A DNA stretch of 64,000 bases from Chamaecyparis obtusa (GCA_027943335.1 BSBK01007737.1:268501-332500), one strand, 5' to 3'. Shown: positions 1 through 10,934, numbered from the stretch's first letter. Notes: a model not told the origin generated them from the letters alone. Numbers and translations: made by a program.

Positions 1-51
1 GATTGCTTCGAGTATCTTCAAAGCAAGCTTGGTGTTATTTCACCTCAATGA
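1..51 (+). pseudogene. Copia pol C-terminal tail (partial)
   Basis: The first 16 codons read in frame to a TGA and end in FEYLQSKLGVISPQ. This is the usual end of the Ty1/Copia reverse transcriptase-RNase H region; the same tail occurs in this window as FEYLRGKLGVI (minus strand, near 15660) and in Copia-3 near 25720. The rest of the gene lies left of the window. About 260 bp of untranslated sequence follows, with two purine tracts. Confidence 0.8.
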
Positions 52-300
52 AAGGTTCATCTCCAACACTTCATTGCTATATCTTTCAAATTATTGTTGT
101 ATTTGAGTTTCATGGTCATTGATGACAAAGGGGGAGTAGACCTTAAGGGCGAGATCCGTTCAGATTTGGTAGAACTACTTTAGTCAGTTCAGTTTTTATG
201 GGGGAGTTGCTTCAGATTTGCAAAGTTTTCAGTTTGGTTCACTTTCTCAGGGGGAGTTTTTAGTTATTGCAAAGTGTTCAGTGAGTTTTCCATCAATGAC

Positions 301-314
301 AAAAAGGGGGAGAT
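301..314 (+). other. Polypurine tract of the left-edge Copia element
   Basis: An A-run, a G-run and 'agat' lie immediately before a TGTTGTG start. The same purine tract plus TGTTG junction marks the 3' LTR of Copia-3 (26111-26122) and Copia-4 (55220-55231). A related purine tract at 127-138 is probably untranslated leader. Confidence 0.7.
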
Positions 315-2149
315 TGTTGTGTTTTTGTTATTGAATCTTAGCTGCTTATATCCTATTCATTCTCTCACACCTAGTGTAGCAACTTGTAGGTGTTTACCAT
401 GTGTAGGTCTCTGTGTCTTTTTTCTTTTTGGGACACTTGTCTTTTTTGTGTCATCAATGGAAGGCATAGCAGTGGCATCTTGACTACAGTATCTTGCAGA
501 GGTATTTTCATTTCAAAGAGCAGTTACTTTTCGAATACAGTACCTTGTAGAGAAATCATTACTTGACAGTATACATCTTTTATTACCCTCAGAGATTCAA
601 CAAACTAGCTCATCACAAATGTGAGAAGTGAATAGAGACAATAAGAAAAACATGTGCCTCTAAAAATTGTTTGTATACGATTTGGTAAATGACTGTTAAA
701 CACGGCTCAGGTATGATTCAAAAATGGTAAGTAGATATGGGATGTGTGTCAAACAATGGTACAGTGTAATGCTTGGTATGATACTCAAGTTGTGTGTAGT
801 GGAGTTAAAAACCACGGTGACTGTGTATGTCAAAAAATAAAAACTACACCATAACTATTGTTTGAAGGTGTTAGTAGTTGATTATTAGGTATCGGGTGGT
901 CTTTTAAAAAGGAACTATGTATGAAGTGTTGTCATGTGACTGTATAATGCATAGTAAAAAATAAATATGGTAGAGTAAGAAAAATGACACTGCTCATGAA
1001 TAAATCATTGGTATTGCTCAAACGTAAGACATGTATATAAAAAATGAGAGTATGCAACGTAACAGGAAGTCTATTGAAGATAGTAAAAAAGGAGAGAAGT
1101 GTAACGCATTGTGCAAATAGCGTGTAGTGTGGAAGTTTCATAAAAAATCTAGAGCTATGTTCTGGCATCAGGAGATAAAGAAAATGGTACTGGTGTGTGA
1201 GCAGAAAAAGGAAATACAGTGAGGGAGCAAAAAGTGATCATAGTATTAACTGGTGGGAGATTAGGAAATACGTAAGGGTGCATGTGACAACAAGTGCACA
1301 ATTTTTAAAATGAAATAGAGGTGTAATGGTTAAAAATAGAACACAAGATACACAGGCTTTTACGTGTATCACTATAGAAATAAAAAATATATGTATCACT
1401 GCAAAATTGGTGTGCAGGTCAAAAAGGAGTTAGGAATTCTGTCGGCTAGTAAAGGAGTTATGAAACAAAATCAAAGCTGGTTGTGAAGTTTTTTTTTAAA
1501 GGCACAGAGGTGACCATTTTTAAATGGCAGGTAGATCTTGATCTCAAAGTTTTTTAATAAGTGTGATGCTTGGAGTTATGAGAATATATCATGTTTTGTC
1601 CTTTTTAAAAAAGGTGTTTTTAGAAGAGATCAGGGATCACTGGTGTGAGGACAGGAGAAACAACATTAAAAATATACTTGAAGATGTTTGTAACAAGCTT
1701 ATTGAATGTTTCCAGATTGTGAAGAAAAGGTGACTATAGGTGTGAAAGGGAGTTACAAGCTGAAGAACTTTGAGGGAGCAGTCTTAAGAGTGACTTAGAA
1801 TTCTTCTAAGTGCATTGATTTTAGTACAGTCTTGGGTTCTTACATTTTAGCAAGGACATTGAAATTTATTTTGTGTTGTAATCCAGATATCTTTCATTTG
1901 AGTAAGGTTGTAGCCTTACAAGGCAGGTTGGAGCCTATTTTGAAGTGTAGCTAAGAGAGTTGTAGCTCTTGTGTAAAGGGTTGTAGCCTTGTTGTTAATG
2001 GAGCCATGGTTTTTTTAACCCATTTGGGTTTTCCACGTGATAAATTCTCTATGTCATGTCTTCCTGAATGTGTGTGCTCTTAAGCTTTGTTTAAAGTTGT
2101 TTTAAATAATGATTCACCCCCTCCCCCTCTCAGTGTTGTTGGTTTTTCA
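315..2149 (+). repeat. Long LTR of a Copia element, between a PPT and a PBS
   Basis: Starts TGTTGTG directly after a polypurine tract and ends TTTTCA directly before a tRNA-Met-type primer-binding site (2152). Both edges therefore face internal sequence of an element, giving an internal-LTR-internal arrangement. It has no convincing coding sequence; the short open frames inside are chance. Length is 1835 bp, longer than the other Copia LTRs here (1.3-1.5 kb). There is no second copy in the window for comparison. Confidence 0.65.
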
Positions 2150-2590
2150 ATTGGTATCAAAGCCTTGGGTCATGGGTTTGAGTCTCCCTTCAGCGGGTAC
2201 TGAAGGCTCAGTCGGAGCTAAGGGGGAGATTGGTGACTTGGTGGTCAGCATCTCCTTGGAGATTTGTGACATGGCTTAACCGCCTCCCATGGATTGGGTT
2301 AAATCTAACATTTGTATCGGGCATTGACAGTTCAAGCTTTTGGTGCAACGGCAAATGATTCCAACAGTTTGGTAGGCCAAGTATTCAATTCTCTGCAAAG
2401 GTTTATCATTCAAATTTAATATTGTCTTGGTTGTAGCTTTTTGCTATTAGAAAATATATTGAAGCTCCCTTGTTGCATGTTAGTGAATTCTTAGCAAACT
2501 GTAAGTAGCTTGCAAAAATTCCATGAAATGAATTATATTTTGGTTTGGTTTTCTATATGAATCTGGAAATTAGTAAAAATAAAATAGGAA
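2150..2590 (+). other. PBS and truncated 5' leader of a Copia element
   Basis: TGGTATCAAAGCC at 2152-2164 is one base off the initiator-tRNA-Met PBS used by the other elements here. The following 430 bp (purine-rich, with 'gggggagat' near 2224) has no gag start. It ends near 2580-2600, where homology to the GH31 array unit begins. The junction with the array is not exact and no TSD was found. Confidence 0.55.
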
Positions 2591-3104
2591 AGATATTTCT
2601 TATAGCTCCAAGGGTATATAGTAATAATACTAAGTGTATAAAACCATTTGATATAATGTGATCTCAAGACTAGTTAGATAGAGAAAAGGTTGTAACATAT
2701 GATCCATTAGCTAAACATCAAGTTATTTATGCTAGTGAAAATCTTGGTATTCACATCTTTGATCTCTTGAAATTAAGGATTGGCAGGTGCCTTCAATTGC
2801 CAAGGAATAGGGGTCAGTTTGATAGAGTTACCATTTTTGGTTAAAATTTTATGACGAGAGGTTATGGAAGTGGGTTTTAAGTGAATATTGTTTAACTTTT
2901 TACATATATTGAAATTAAGAATGAAAATGGTGGGTGATGAGAAAAGGTGGGGATAAAAAATTCACTATTAAGAAGATGAAAAATAATAAGAATAAAACAA
3001 TTTCAATCTAAAGTGAAAGTTCTTTACAAAGCTTAGATTGCAGATTTGAATTGACTGAATTTGCAACAAGTAATAATGAGCTTTTTCTTGTTGAAGAAGA
3101 ATTA

Positions 3105-3172
3105 CTTGGAAGAACATTTTGTCCTTGGTTGCTTTGCCACTTCCTCTTTTTTGCCTCTTCCAATGCTCTGCC
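3105..3172 (-). repeat. Purine-rich exon-like block, seven copies in the array
   Basis: A block of about 65 bp, rich in GAAGAGGCA/AAGAGG, ending TTCTTC(T/C)A(A/G)|GTAATTCTTC and followed by a conserved stretch. Copies lie near 3105-3172, 4068-4127, 9030-9098, 10388-10452, 58488-58553, 60362-60433 and 61460-61515. In gamma-1 the frame reads KRQSNVDKIF, which weakly recalls the KRxSNxETLFNT segment of GH31. In other copies the frame differs, so a coding role is uncertain. The edges look like splice sites. Confidence 0.5.
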
Positions 3173-3335
3173 ACTTAGCTGATCAATTAGCTTAACTATT
3201 GTAGATGAGATGAGTTAGTTCATACTTTAGCCTACTATTGTAGATGATTTGTAGATTCCGAAAATATTTTGAAAGCCAATAAACAATACCATGCTACACC
3301 AAAAATACTACAAAGCAAGGCATGTACAAACATAC

Positions 3336-3393
3336 CACAGAATGAGAAGGGTATTGTAGCTATATGTCCTATGAGGTCAACAAACTACTAAAA
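3336..3393 (-). pseudogene. GH31 exon block 'MPYW', copy alpha-1
   Basis: A 58-bp block with a TAG acceptor-like upstream edge and a G|GTATG donor. It encodes F-stop-stop-FVDLIGHIATIPF. GH31 alpha-xylosidases have VxQYTxxIGRPxxMPYWSLG at this point, just before the (beta/alpha)8 barrel. The two adjacent TAG codons line up with CAG CAG in the beta-2 copy, so both fit C-to-T changes. Same block and length as 10618-10675, 59369-59426 and 61650-61707. Confidence 0.65.
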
Positions 3394-3455
3394 CTACAAA
3401 GAAGTAGAAGTCCCAAAAACCCATGATATCCTTGTATATTAGCTATTCATTAATA

Positions 3456-3645
3456 GAACTTGATGTCGAATCTCCCTTTCTCAAATCCATGTGAAAAAGG
3501 TGGGAGCCACACAAATCTATGTTTAAATTATGGGCAGTAATATCAGTTGTATAAAGATCCTCCTAGGAGATTCTCAACCCCATTGAGCTGTGTGTGATAC
3601 TGGTTTGCACTTGATGCAAAATCCACATGAAGTCCAATCTAGTGC
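3456..3645 (-). pseudogene. GH31 exon block 'NLNTDLYGSH', copy alpha-1
   Basis: Starts after a TTCTCAG acceptor. On the minus strand it encodes LYTTDITAHNLNIDLCGSH followed by an FHMDLRKG segment. GH31 alpha-xylosidases have LYTxDxSAINLNTDLYGSHPxYMDLR in the N-terminal beta-sandwich. One TAG precedes LYTTD and a stop ends the block after about 23 further residues. It lies directly upstream (in gene order) of the MPYW block, as expected for GH31. Confidence 0.7.
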
Positions 3646-4541
3646 CTGAGAATATAGACAATTCATACATTAGGTTGTCTATTTTTAAAATATGTCTTCC
3701 TTCCAAAGTAGCTACTTGTGATTAGTGAAGCAATCACAACTAGGATAATTCAAGCTTAAAATTGCACCTTAGACATGATCACTTTTTTAACACTAATGTC
3801 TTAAGTAATCACAATAACAAAGTAGGGTACACTATTAAATGCAAAAATTTAACAAGTCTTCCTACATTAGGATGTTATTTAAAGAAGAAAAGACACTTAA
3901 ATTTATATGGAAGCTCATCAAGCGGGGGTTTATATTTAATCTGCATCCAAGTCTACAAATAAATACACTAGATTGGTGGGTACCTTTCAATTGTAAACAA
4001 AGAGTAAATAGTTTGAATTGACTGGATATGCAACAAGTAATAATGAGATCTTTCTTGTCTATGAAGAATTACCTGGAAGAACATTTTTCCCTCATTTGTT
4101 CTACCTTTTTTCTGTATTATTATAGTCCACAAATAATCCTGTCAGTTTTTCTTTGAGTCAAATAATAGTACACACATAATAAATTTTCAAAAGATTCAAA
4201 ATTTTTCAAAACTAGAAATTGGGATTCCATTCTCTATTTTATAAAATGTGTTTACCTGAAGCCAAGAAAAATCATATCCATGTATCCCATTTCAAATTTA
4301 ATGAACATGAATAACTCCAACATACCTACCATAGCTCCCATAACAAGGAATCCAAAATAATATTAAACATTGGAGAAAAATTACTAGATTCCAATAGTAA
4401 GCAAATTTCACAAATCGTTAAACTACATAACGAAAAAAAAATAGTGACTTAATACTATAGCTTACTATTGTAGATGATTTGCAAGTTCTATAAAAAGTTT
4501 GAAACCCAATAACTTGCAAAGTGAAGCACGTATAGACTTAT

Positions 4542-4590
4542 CAAAAACCCAATAGGGCATTACAGTTGAATGTCCTATGAGGTCAATATG
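4542..4590 (-). pseudogene. GH31 exon block 'MPYW', copy beta-1, part 1 (split by insertion)
   Basis: Encodes IDLIGHSTVMPYWVFD on the minus strand. The exon is interrupted by the 3.4-kb element 4591-8002 and resumes at 8008-8018, which carries the first residues (VQQF) and the CTACAG-type acceptor. The 5-bp duplication atatg at 4586-4590 and 8003-8007 is the target-site duplication. The donor is degraded (G|ATAAG). Confidence 0.7.
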
Positions 4591-5078
4591 TGTAAGAATT
4601 TGCCTAAGGCAAAGAATAAAAGCCAAGATCTAGAAGCTCAAGAGATAGCACAAGAGAGATAGGAAAAATAATCAAATAATTGATTATAGCCAATTGAGTT
4701 GATTGATTGATACAATGTAGGAATGTCTCAATATATAGGCAATACAATAAGACTACACGATAAGGAGATGATAAGATATCACCCACACAAGGTGGAATCA
4801 CATGTCCACCAAAGGTGGATCATCCTCCATTGTACATCAAAGTATGTGCAACATGTGCAACAATGAGAGGATGATAATTTGATAAGAACACTAAAGGTGG
4901 ATCTCACACACAAAGATGTATGTGATGACAACTATCACACCTAAAGTGGAAATTCTCCTAACCATGTGCTAAAATGAAATGCAAACTCCTAGGTGTCACA
5001 ATGAAAACTAATATGCAAATACATTATACTAAGTAAACTTAAGTAAGTGTATTTAGTAAATATTTAATTACACCAACA
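4591..5078 (-). repeat. 3' LTR of the 3.4-kb element
   Basis: 488 bp, matching 7515-8002 with 12 substitutions and no indels. The C-run just right of it (5079 onward) is the complement of the polypurine tract. Confidence 0.93.
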
Positions 5079-5289
5079 CCCCCCCTTAAGTGCAACTTAG
5101 GGGAATGCACTTAAGATCACAATGCAAGATGGGTACCAGCTACTAGGCCATGTTAGGTACCCATGTACAATATGAAAGAACAATAGATAATGAAATCTCT
5201 CATAAAGTGGAGAAAGAGGGAAAACCTCATGGGAAAAACCCTCCCCCAAAAAGAGAGATGAATACAAGATGCATGCATGGATAGAGTAA

Positions 5290-6822
5290 TCAAGACCCCC
5301 CAATTATGACATGTATCATACATATACAATAAAAAATCCCCCCAAAGGAAGGAAACAAGGAGACATGATATCCCCCCCATAATGAGTAATCTCCTCCAAG
5401 GATGGTAAGTTCTTGAAGACAAAACATAGTCCAATGCCTACAAACAACATTTCTCCCCTTAGGAAGAAGATACACCAAGTATAGATGTAAGAAGGCTTCC
5501 CATTGTGGATAGGAAGTAGGAAGGGGAATCCAAATGAAGTATGATGTCTCTGAAGTATGCCCAAGTGTCACCATGTCCTTGGTTGATGCAGATGCCATGA
5601 ACCAATCAGGAGAAAGCACAGTAGAAGAAGGTGACAAACAAGGAACCAATGATAATTGATCCACATAAGAATTTGGATCAAACTCCAAAGACAAAGATGC
5701 CTCATCAAATGAAGTAGGAAGAGAAGCAAGAAAGCCCCCCCTCAATGTAGAATGTACACCCATGGTAGATGCACCTAGATCAATGTAGAAACTACACCAA
5801 GAAAACTGAATAATGTTCCTCCCCTTTGGAAGAAACAAGTCCATAGGTGTATCAATGAATCCTCCCCAATCTAAAGAAAGAATCCTCAAAATGTATGATG
5901 TCTCAGGAAACTAAATAGGAATCTCCAACACATGAGTATGATCAACCTTAACCATGCAATGTGACATCTCAAGTGAAGTTTGAGACTCATGAAAACCAAT
6001 CTTCAAAGAGTCAAATGTCTTCTCTAAAGTTAAAGAGACCTCCTCCAAATTTTGTATCAAAGGATCCACAATCATGTCAATCTCGAAAGAAGGATCAAGT
6101 GGAGAATGAAGATGAGGGTCAACATGCTCCCTCGCAATAATTGAAGAAAGATCATCCTCAACAAAGAGAAGATGAATGTCATCAATGAAGTCTCCCAAAT
6201 CTAAAATGTAGGATTCCATAAACAAACCTGCAATGTTTGTCAAGTAGTCATCCCATGGAACCAAGTCTGGAAGACAATGAATATCTTGCTGCACTGAATC
6301 AAAAGAGTCAATGGCTATAGGAAGACAAGAATCATCAAGAGAGACAATAGATGTGATCTCAATAGGAGGAGAAGGAGCTGCAACTAGATGTTTTGGATGT
6401 TTTGGAAGTGGAGGAATATGTGGATCTCCATACATTTCCCAAAGAACAGTCCAAAGATCAAGAATGTTTTCTATCTCATCATCATAGTCATCAAGGGAAT
6501 CCATAACATCCATATCCATATTCAAATAGATAACCTTAACAACTTCTGAGTAAGAGTCACAATTGTAAGGACTTTTAGGTCTATACTCATACAAATAGAA
6601 CAATATGTTATGCTCACTAAGATGAGCAAGAACCAATTCACTCCATTTCTTATAGTTCCCTCTTGTCAACTTAATTAAACCATCCATGATGTGCTTCTCA
6701 CATGAAACAATGAGACCAAAAAAATAATGCACCCCCCAAAATGCAATGAGCCAAAGAACCCCCCCCAAAATAGATGATTTTGGCACTTTATATATAGTGC
6801 ATGTACAATTGACACTTGCCAA
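5290..6822 (-). pseudogene. Gag-like frame of the 3.4-kb element, one internal stop
   Basis: 303 codons (5911-6822) and 199 codons (5290-5889) lie in the same minus-strand frame, separated by a TAG at 5911-5913 and otherwise open, so the ancestral frame was about 510 codons. Residues about 50-70 (KLTRGNYKKWSELVLAHL) and a later LWTVLWEMYGD match the N-terminal Copia Gag fold (Retrotran_gag / UBN2 type). The remainder is acidic (DDYDDE, DDIHLLFVEDD) and unrecognised. There is no CCHC knuckle and no protease motif. The single TAG would fit a CAG-to-TAG change. Because pol is missing, this protein would package the RNA or be a relic. Confidence 0.7.
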
Positions 6823-7454
6823 AATGAACCAAAGTGGACTTCTAATTTTGATGATTACAACAGAAAATATGAAGCTATAGTAGACTCAAACAAATAAGAC
6901 ACAAGACCACTCAAGGATCCAACAAATTACAAGTGCCAAAAATAGGCCAAAATAGACCAAATTCTAAAAGTACTATGTCTACTTAGAATTTTTCCAAACT
7001 GATACTAGATCTGAAAAGTAGACAAAAAATCATGAACTTTCAAAAAAAATAGCACCTGAAAATGTGTCCATATGAGCCCAAACAAAGCCTCTAAAGTTGT
7101 AAAAATCAGGATTTTTTATTTTCAGAAAACATCAAAAACAAAGATCAAAAATCACCTACACCATTGTGTAGATCATGAAATTCTACCCCAAAACAAAAAA
7201 AATTTCTTTAAAAAAGGAGTACGGATGACTGAGATATCGCTGATTGAAAATCGCCTCAGAAATTATTTTTTCTGAATCGCCGCCGCCGAACCTTGAAAAT
7301 TCAAATGGCTCTAGATTTGGCTTTAGGTGTCCAATTTTGATGAAGAAAAATTTGATTTAGGGGTATTTGGACCTCCTCAATGTGATGCCAACCTCTGATT
7401 TGCACCAGCAAGCTCCAATTTTGACTTGCAATAAAAATCTCTCAAAATAGGCTA

Positions 7455-7514
7455 TACAATGAAACTCCTATGGCTCTTATACCATGTAAGAATTTTGATA
7501 TCACTCTGATACCC
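7455..7514 (-). other. Duplicated PBS and LTR-edge in the 3.4-kb element
   Basis: On the minus strand the 5' LTR end (AAATTCTTACA) plus GGTATCAGAG is followed within about 35 bp by a second AAATTCTTACA plus TGGTATAAGAGCC. Both are tRNA-Met-like primer sites. The inner one matches the 3' end of the canonical site better. Confidence 0.75.
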
Positions 7515-8002
7515 TGTAAGAATTTTCCTAAGGCAAAGAATAAAAGCCAAGATCTAGAAGCTCAAGAGATAGCATAAGAGAGATAGGCAAAATAATCAAA
7601 TAATTGATTATAGCCAATTGAATTGATTGATTGATACAATGTAGGAATGCCTCAATATATAGGCAATACAATAAGACTACATGATAAGGAGATGATAAGA
7701 TATCACCCACACAAGGTGGAATCACATGTCCACCAAAGGTGGATCATCCTCCATTGTACATCAAAGTACGTGCAACATGTGCAACAATGAGAGGATGATA
7801 ATTTGATAAGAGCACTAAAGGTGGATCTCACACACAAAGAGGTATGTGATGACAACTATCACACCTAAAGTGGAAATTCTCCTAACCATGTGCTAAAATG
7901 AAATGCAAACTCCTAGGTGTCACAATGAAAACTAATATGCAAATGCATTATCCTAAGTAAACTTAAGTAAGTATATTTAGTAAATATTTAATTACACCAA
8001 CA
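7515..8002 (-). repeat. 5' LTR of the 3.4-kb element
   Basis: 488 bp, starts TGTAAG and ends CCAACA (plus-strand view). It is followed by the TSD atatg and then the remaining 11 bp of the interrupted GH31 exon. Confidence 0.93.
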
Positions 8003-8007
8003 ATATG

Positions 8008-8018
8008 AACTGCTGAAC
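8008..8018 (-). pseudogene. GH31 exon block 'MPYW', copy beta-1, part 2
   Basis: The 11 bp encoding the start of the block (GTTCAGCAGTT), next to a CTACAG-type acceptor. It completes 4542-4590 across the inserted element. Confidence 0.65.
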
Positions 8019-8334
8019 CTGTAGGGTAGAAGTTCAAAAAACCCCCAATACACTTGTATGTTAGCTTACTGCCAATCCAGTATAATAATAAAGCACATAA
8101 AAATTAAAATAGAGAAAAGGAAAAAAATGATTCACAAGTAGCAACGTAAGTATCAGAAAGATGATACTATCAATTTAGGATATCAATTTATCTATAAGTC
8201 ACCAAGCTCTTATACCCTTAACAAAAATTACAATAATCATTACAAATGCATTCACACAAGAAACAAACCATGGCCTAATATGTACCTAAATGATATTTAC
8301 AACACCCTTGTGTGCACTAATAAATTCATTCAAG

Positions 8335-8476
8335 TTAGCGAATTCAAGTTTGCATATCTTCTCGACTATAGCCAACAAAGTAGGTCTTATCCTCTATAAC
8401 TCTCTATCATTCACCTATTTCCACATTTTCAATTCATATGTTTCAACATATGTGATCCTCTTCCAAGTTAAAATTA
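8335..8476 (-). pseudogene. GH31 C-terminal exon block, copy beta-1
   Basis: Minus-strand frame ITYVETYELKMWK-stop-VNDREL-stop, then an IVEKICKLEF segment. GH31 alpha-xylosidases end with a KMWSxVxEGxF...GWxIEKVSVLGL segment, and spacing and residues match. The two TAG codons sit where the beta-2 copy (59730-59885) has open codons. The position between the gamma and beta blocks shows that the unit is rearranged relative to a normal gene. Confidence 0.5.
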
Positions 8477-9330
8477 ATAATATTTAGACTACTATGAATA
8501 GTTTCTTTAGTTGTAAAGATATATGTAATTCAGATTTGGAAACCAATAAATCATGTCATGTACGTGTTTGGGCAATGTAAAATTTGAAAGGAAAACATGC
8601 TGAAGTTTGGGAAATTAATCTATACAATCTTCCTTTCAAATGTTGCCAGCTATACAACTAGAAAATTTACAGTATTCATACTTGTTCCAGTTTCGAGAAT
8701 CAACAATGTAATATATCCAAAATTTAGTCTCTCAAACAACATAATACAATGTCACAGTGAACAAGAGTACAAGTACCAACGCTGGTACATCATTTTCAAA
8801 ATCCTAGTTGAGGGCATGTCTGCTTGTGTGTTCCAATATTTCACAATATAAATGAACAAGAACAAATTAACGATTATAGAATAATTAATAGATCAAATGA
8901 GTTAAAATGCCAATGTTGAAAATAAACATCAAATAATGGGAGTGTTGAGCCTTAATATAAAATGAAGCCCAATATATAACGATATGTACATGAACTTTTG
9001 GAATTTAAAAGCAATAATGAAGAATTACTTGTAAGAAGATTTTGTCAACGTTGCTCTGCCTCTTCCTTTTATCCACCTCTTCTTCTGCTCTACTACAAGA
9101 ATTTAACAATAAAACCCTACAAACAAAACATAGAATAAATAAAGATGAAAAATCAAAACAAAACAAAAGGACTAGCATGCACGCTGTACAGGAAGAAAAT
9201 GAAAAATGAAAACAAAACAAACACTTGCAAAATAATTGACAAGAATGGACAATAAGAATAGAAAGAACAAAAATAATATGGACAGAACAGAGCAGAAAGA
9301 ACAGGACAAGCCAGAACAAAAAGAACATAA

Positions 9331-9380
9331 CCGAATTAAGTCCTCCATTAAATTTGAGCTGGAGATGATCAACTCATTAC
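9331..9380 (-). pseudogene. GH31 exon block 'SELIFS', copy gamma-1
   Basis: After a GTTTTCAG acceptor, the minus strand encodes NELIISSSNLMEDLIR. GH31 enzymes have SGSELIFSYTxDPFTFxVKR after the RWEVPY segment. It lies in the correct order, just downstream (in gene direction) of 9446-9536. The gamma-2 copy is near 60625-60675 (NELIIFNSNLMEDLI). Confidence 0.55.
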
Positions 9381-9445
9381 CTGAAAACACAGAATTAAAA
9401 CACTTTGTTAGTTATGTGGTTTACTCATTCCCTCAAAGAAGTTAC

Positions 9446-9536
9446 TTGTAATCTACCAAGAAGATTATAAGGAACTTCCCATCTCTTCTACTTTGCATCC
9501 GTAAAATGAACTCTTATTGGGTTCTGCATCTCATGT
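9446..9536 (-). pseudogene. GH31 exon block 'RWEVPY', copy gamma-1
   Basis: Bounded by a TGTAG acceptor and a CAA|GTAAC donor. The minus strand encodes HEMQNPIRVHFTDAK, a stop, then KRWEVPYNLLGRLQ. This is the clearest GH31 match in the window: plant alpha-xylosidases carry xRVxxTDAKxQRWEVPYNLLPR in the N-terminal domain. The single TAG falls on the residue that is K/Q in the family. Copies are at 60740-60827 and 62364-62439. Confidence 0.8.
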
Positions 9537-10617
9537 CTACATTAGAAACTCATCATGAGTCATTTACTCAATCCAAATGGATTTAAAAGAATAAAAGAAA
9601 ACCAGATTTTTAAATATACTTAAAAATAAACATGAGTGAACAAATCAAGTCATTCATTCCCAAGGAGATCGAAGCAAAGTATGAAAATTGAAAGATTAAG
9701 AGAAAAATGGTTGTTGGAATTCGAAGTTTTTTATCTATAGATTTGTATTTCGAGGAGACAAACAAATAATAAATATTAGATGAAAATTTATTAATTAAAT
9801 TAAAGCATTAAATTACCATTAAACTAAAACATGTAATTCCCACCACTATTATCATAATGCAAACAATAGAAAAAGAAAGGCTTACAGCTCCAACGGTATA
9901 CGGTAATAATACTAATCATGTATAAAACTATTTGATATAATGTAGTCTCACCACTATTTAGATAGAGAAAAGGCTTTAACATACCATCCATTAGCCAAAC
10001 ATCATTGTTATTTAATCTAGTGAAAAACCTGGTATTCACATCTTTGACCTCTTGAAATTAAGGATTAGTAGGTGCCTTCAATTGCCAAGAAATAGGTGTG
10101 AGTGTGAGAGACATTTTTGTTTAAAGTTTATGACATGAGATTATGGAAGTGGGTATTAGGTGAATATTGTTCAACTACTACATATGATAAAATTGGGGAT
10201 GAAAATGTTAGAGTGATGAGAAAAGGTGAGGGGATCAATAAGTTTCTATTAAGAGGATGACAATTAATAAGACTAAATAATTTCAATCTAAATTTAAAAT
10301 GAAAGTTCTTTGCAAAGCTTAGCGTGTAGATTTGAATTGACAGGATTTGCAACAAGTAATAATGAGCTCTTTCTTGTTGAAGAAGAATTGCCTAGAAGAA
10401 CATTTTGCACTCGATTTCTTTGTCGCTTACTCCTTTTGCCTCTTCCTATGCTCTACACTTAGCTGATCAGTTAGGTTGCTATTGTAGATAAGATTAGTTA
10501 GCTGTTACTTTAGCTTACTATTGTAGATAATTTGCAGGTTCTGTTAAAAGTTTGAAAGCCAAAAACAATACCATGCTACATCGAAAAGACTATAGAGCAG
10601 GGAATGTACAAACATAT

Positions 10618-10675
10618 TAGAAATCCATAAAGGCATTGCAACTATATGTCCTATGATGTCAACAAACTACTGAAC
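10618..10675 (-). pseudogene. GH31 exon block 'MPYW', copy alpha-2
   Basis: 58 bp encoding VQ-stop-FVDIIGHIVAMPLWIS after a CTTTGTAG acceptor. The TAG lines up with CAG in beta-2. The donor is decayed (ATATG). Confidence 0.65.
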
Positions 10676-10727
10676 CTACAAAGAAGTAGAAGTTCGCAAA
10701 ACCCACAATATCCTTGTATGTTAGTTA

Positions 10728-10895
10728 TTCATCAATAGAACTCAATACTGAATCTACCTTTCTTTAATCCATGTGAAAAAGATGTGAGTAACACAAATCT
10801 GTGTTTAAATTAAGGGTAGCAATTTCAGTTGTATAAAGAGCCTCCTAGGAGAATCTCAACCTCATTGAGCTATGTGTGATATTGATTTGCACTTG
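10728..10895 (-). pseudogene. GH31 exon block 'NLNTDLYGSH', copy alpha-2
   Basis: Minus strand encodes LYTTEIATLNLNTDLCYSH, then FHMD and a TAA. NLNTDL is identical to the GH31 family segment. A TAG precedes LYTTE at the same place as in alpha-1, so that stop predates the duplication or arose at the same codon. Confidence 0.7.
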
Positions 10896-10934
10896 ATAGA
10901 AGTTTCAAGTTGTACCTTAAACATAATAACTTTA

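Larger units (their letters stand above)
4591..8002 (-). mobile_element. Young non-autonomous LTR retrotransposon (3.4 kb, Gag-like only)
   Basis: Two LTRs of exactly 488 bp (4591-5078 and 7515-8002), TGTAAG...CCAACA on the plus strand, with 12 mismatches (about 97.5% identical) and perfect 5-bp TSDs (atatg). Orientation is minus: the PPT is the G-run complementary to 5079-5087, and the PBS (GGTATCAGAGTG) is complementary to about 7502-7513. The 2436-bp interior encodes a Gag-like frame (5290-6822) and no protease, integrase or RT. It is therefore mobilised in trans if at all, and is intermediate in size between classical TRIMs and LARDs. Confidence 0.93.

Noticed and set aside
932..1168. 78-codon minus-strand frame in the left LTR
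   Set aside because: Lies in LTR sequence, has no family resemblance and no codon-like pattern; chance frame.
3762..4021. Two short overlapping plus-strand frames
   Set aside because: They fall in decayed array sequence where the minus strand carries GH31 blocks. The frames are not kept in the other copies.
9005..9390. Hydrophobic Phe/Cys/Leu-rich minus-strand frames of 72 and 107 codons
   Set aside because: They are intron-like T-rich sequence read through between two exon blocks. Only the short SELI and purine blocks inside look meaningful.
2590..10930. Array units considered as an unknown transposon family
   Set aside because: No terminal repeats or TSDs at unit edges. Units follow each other head to tail and carry host GH31 exon motifs.
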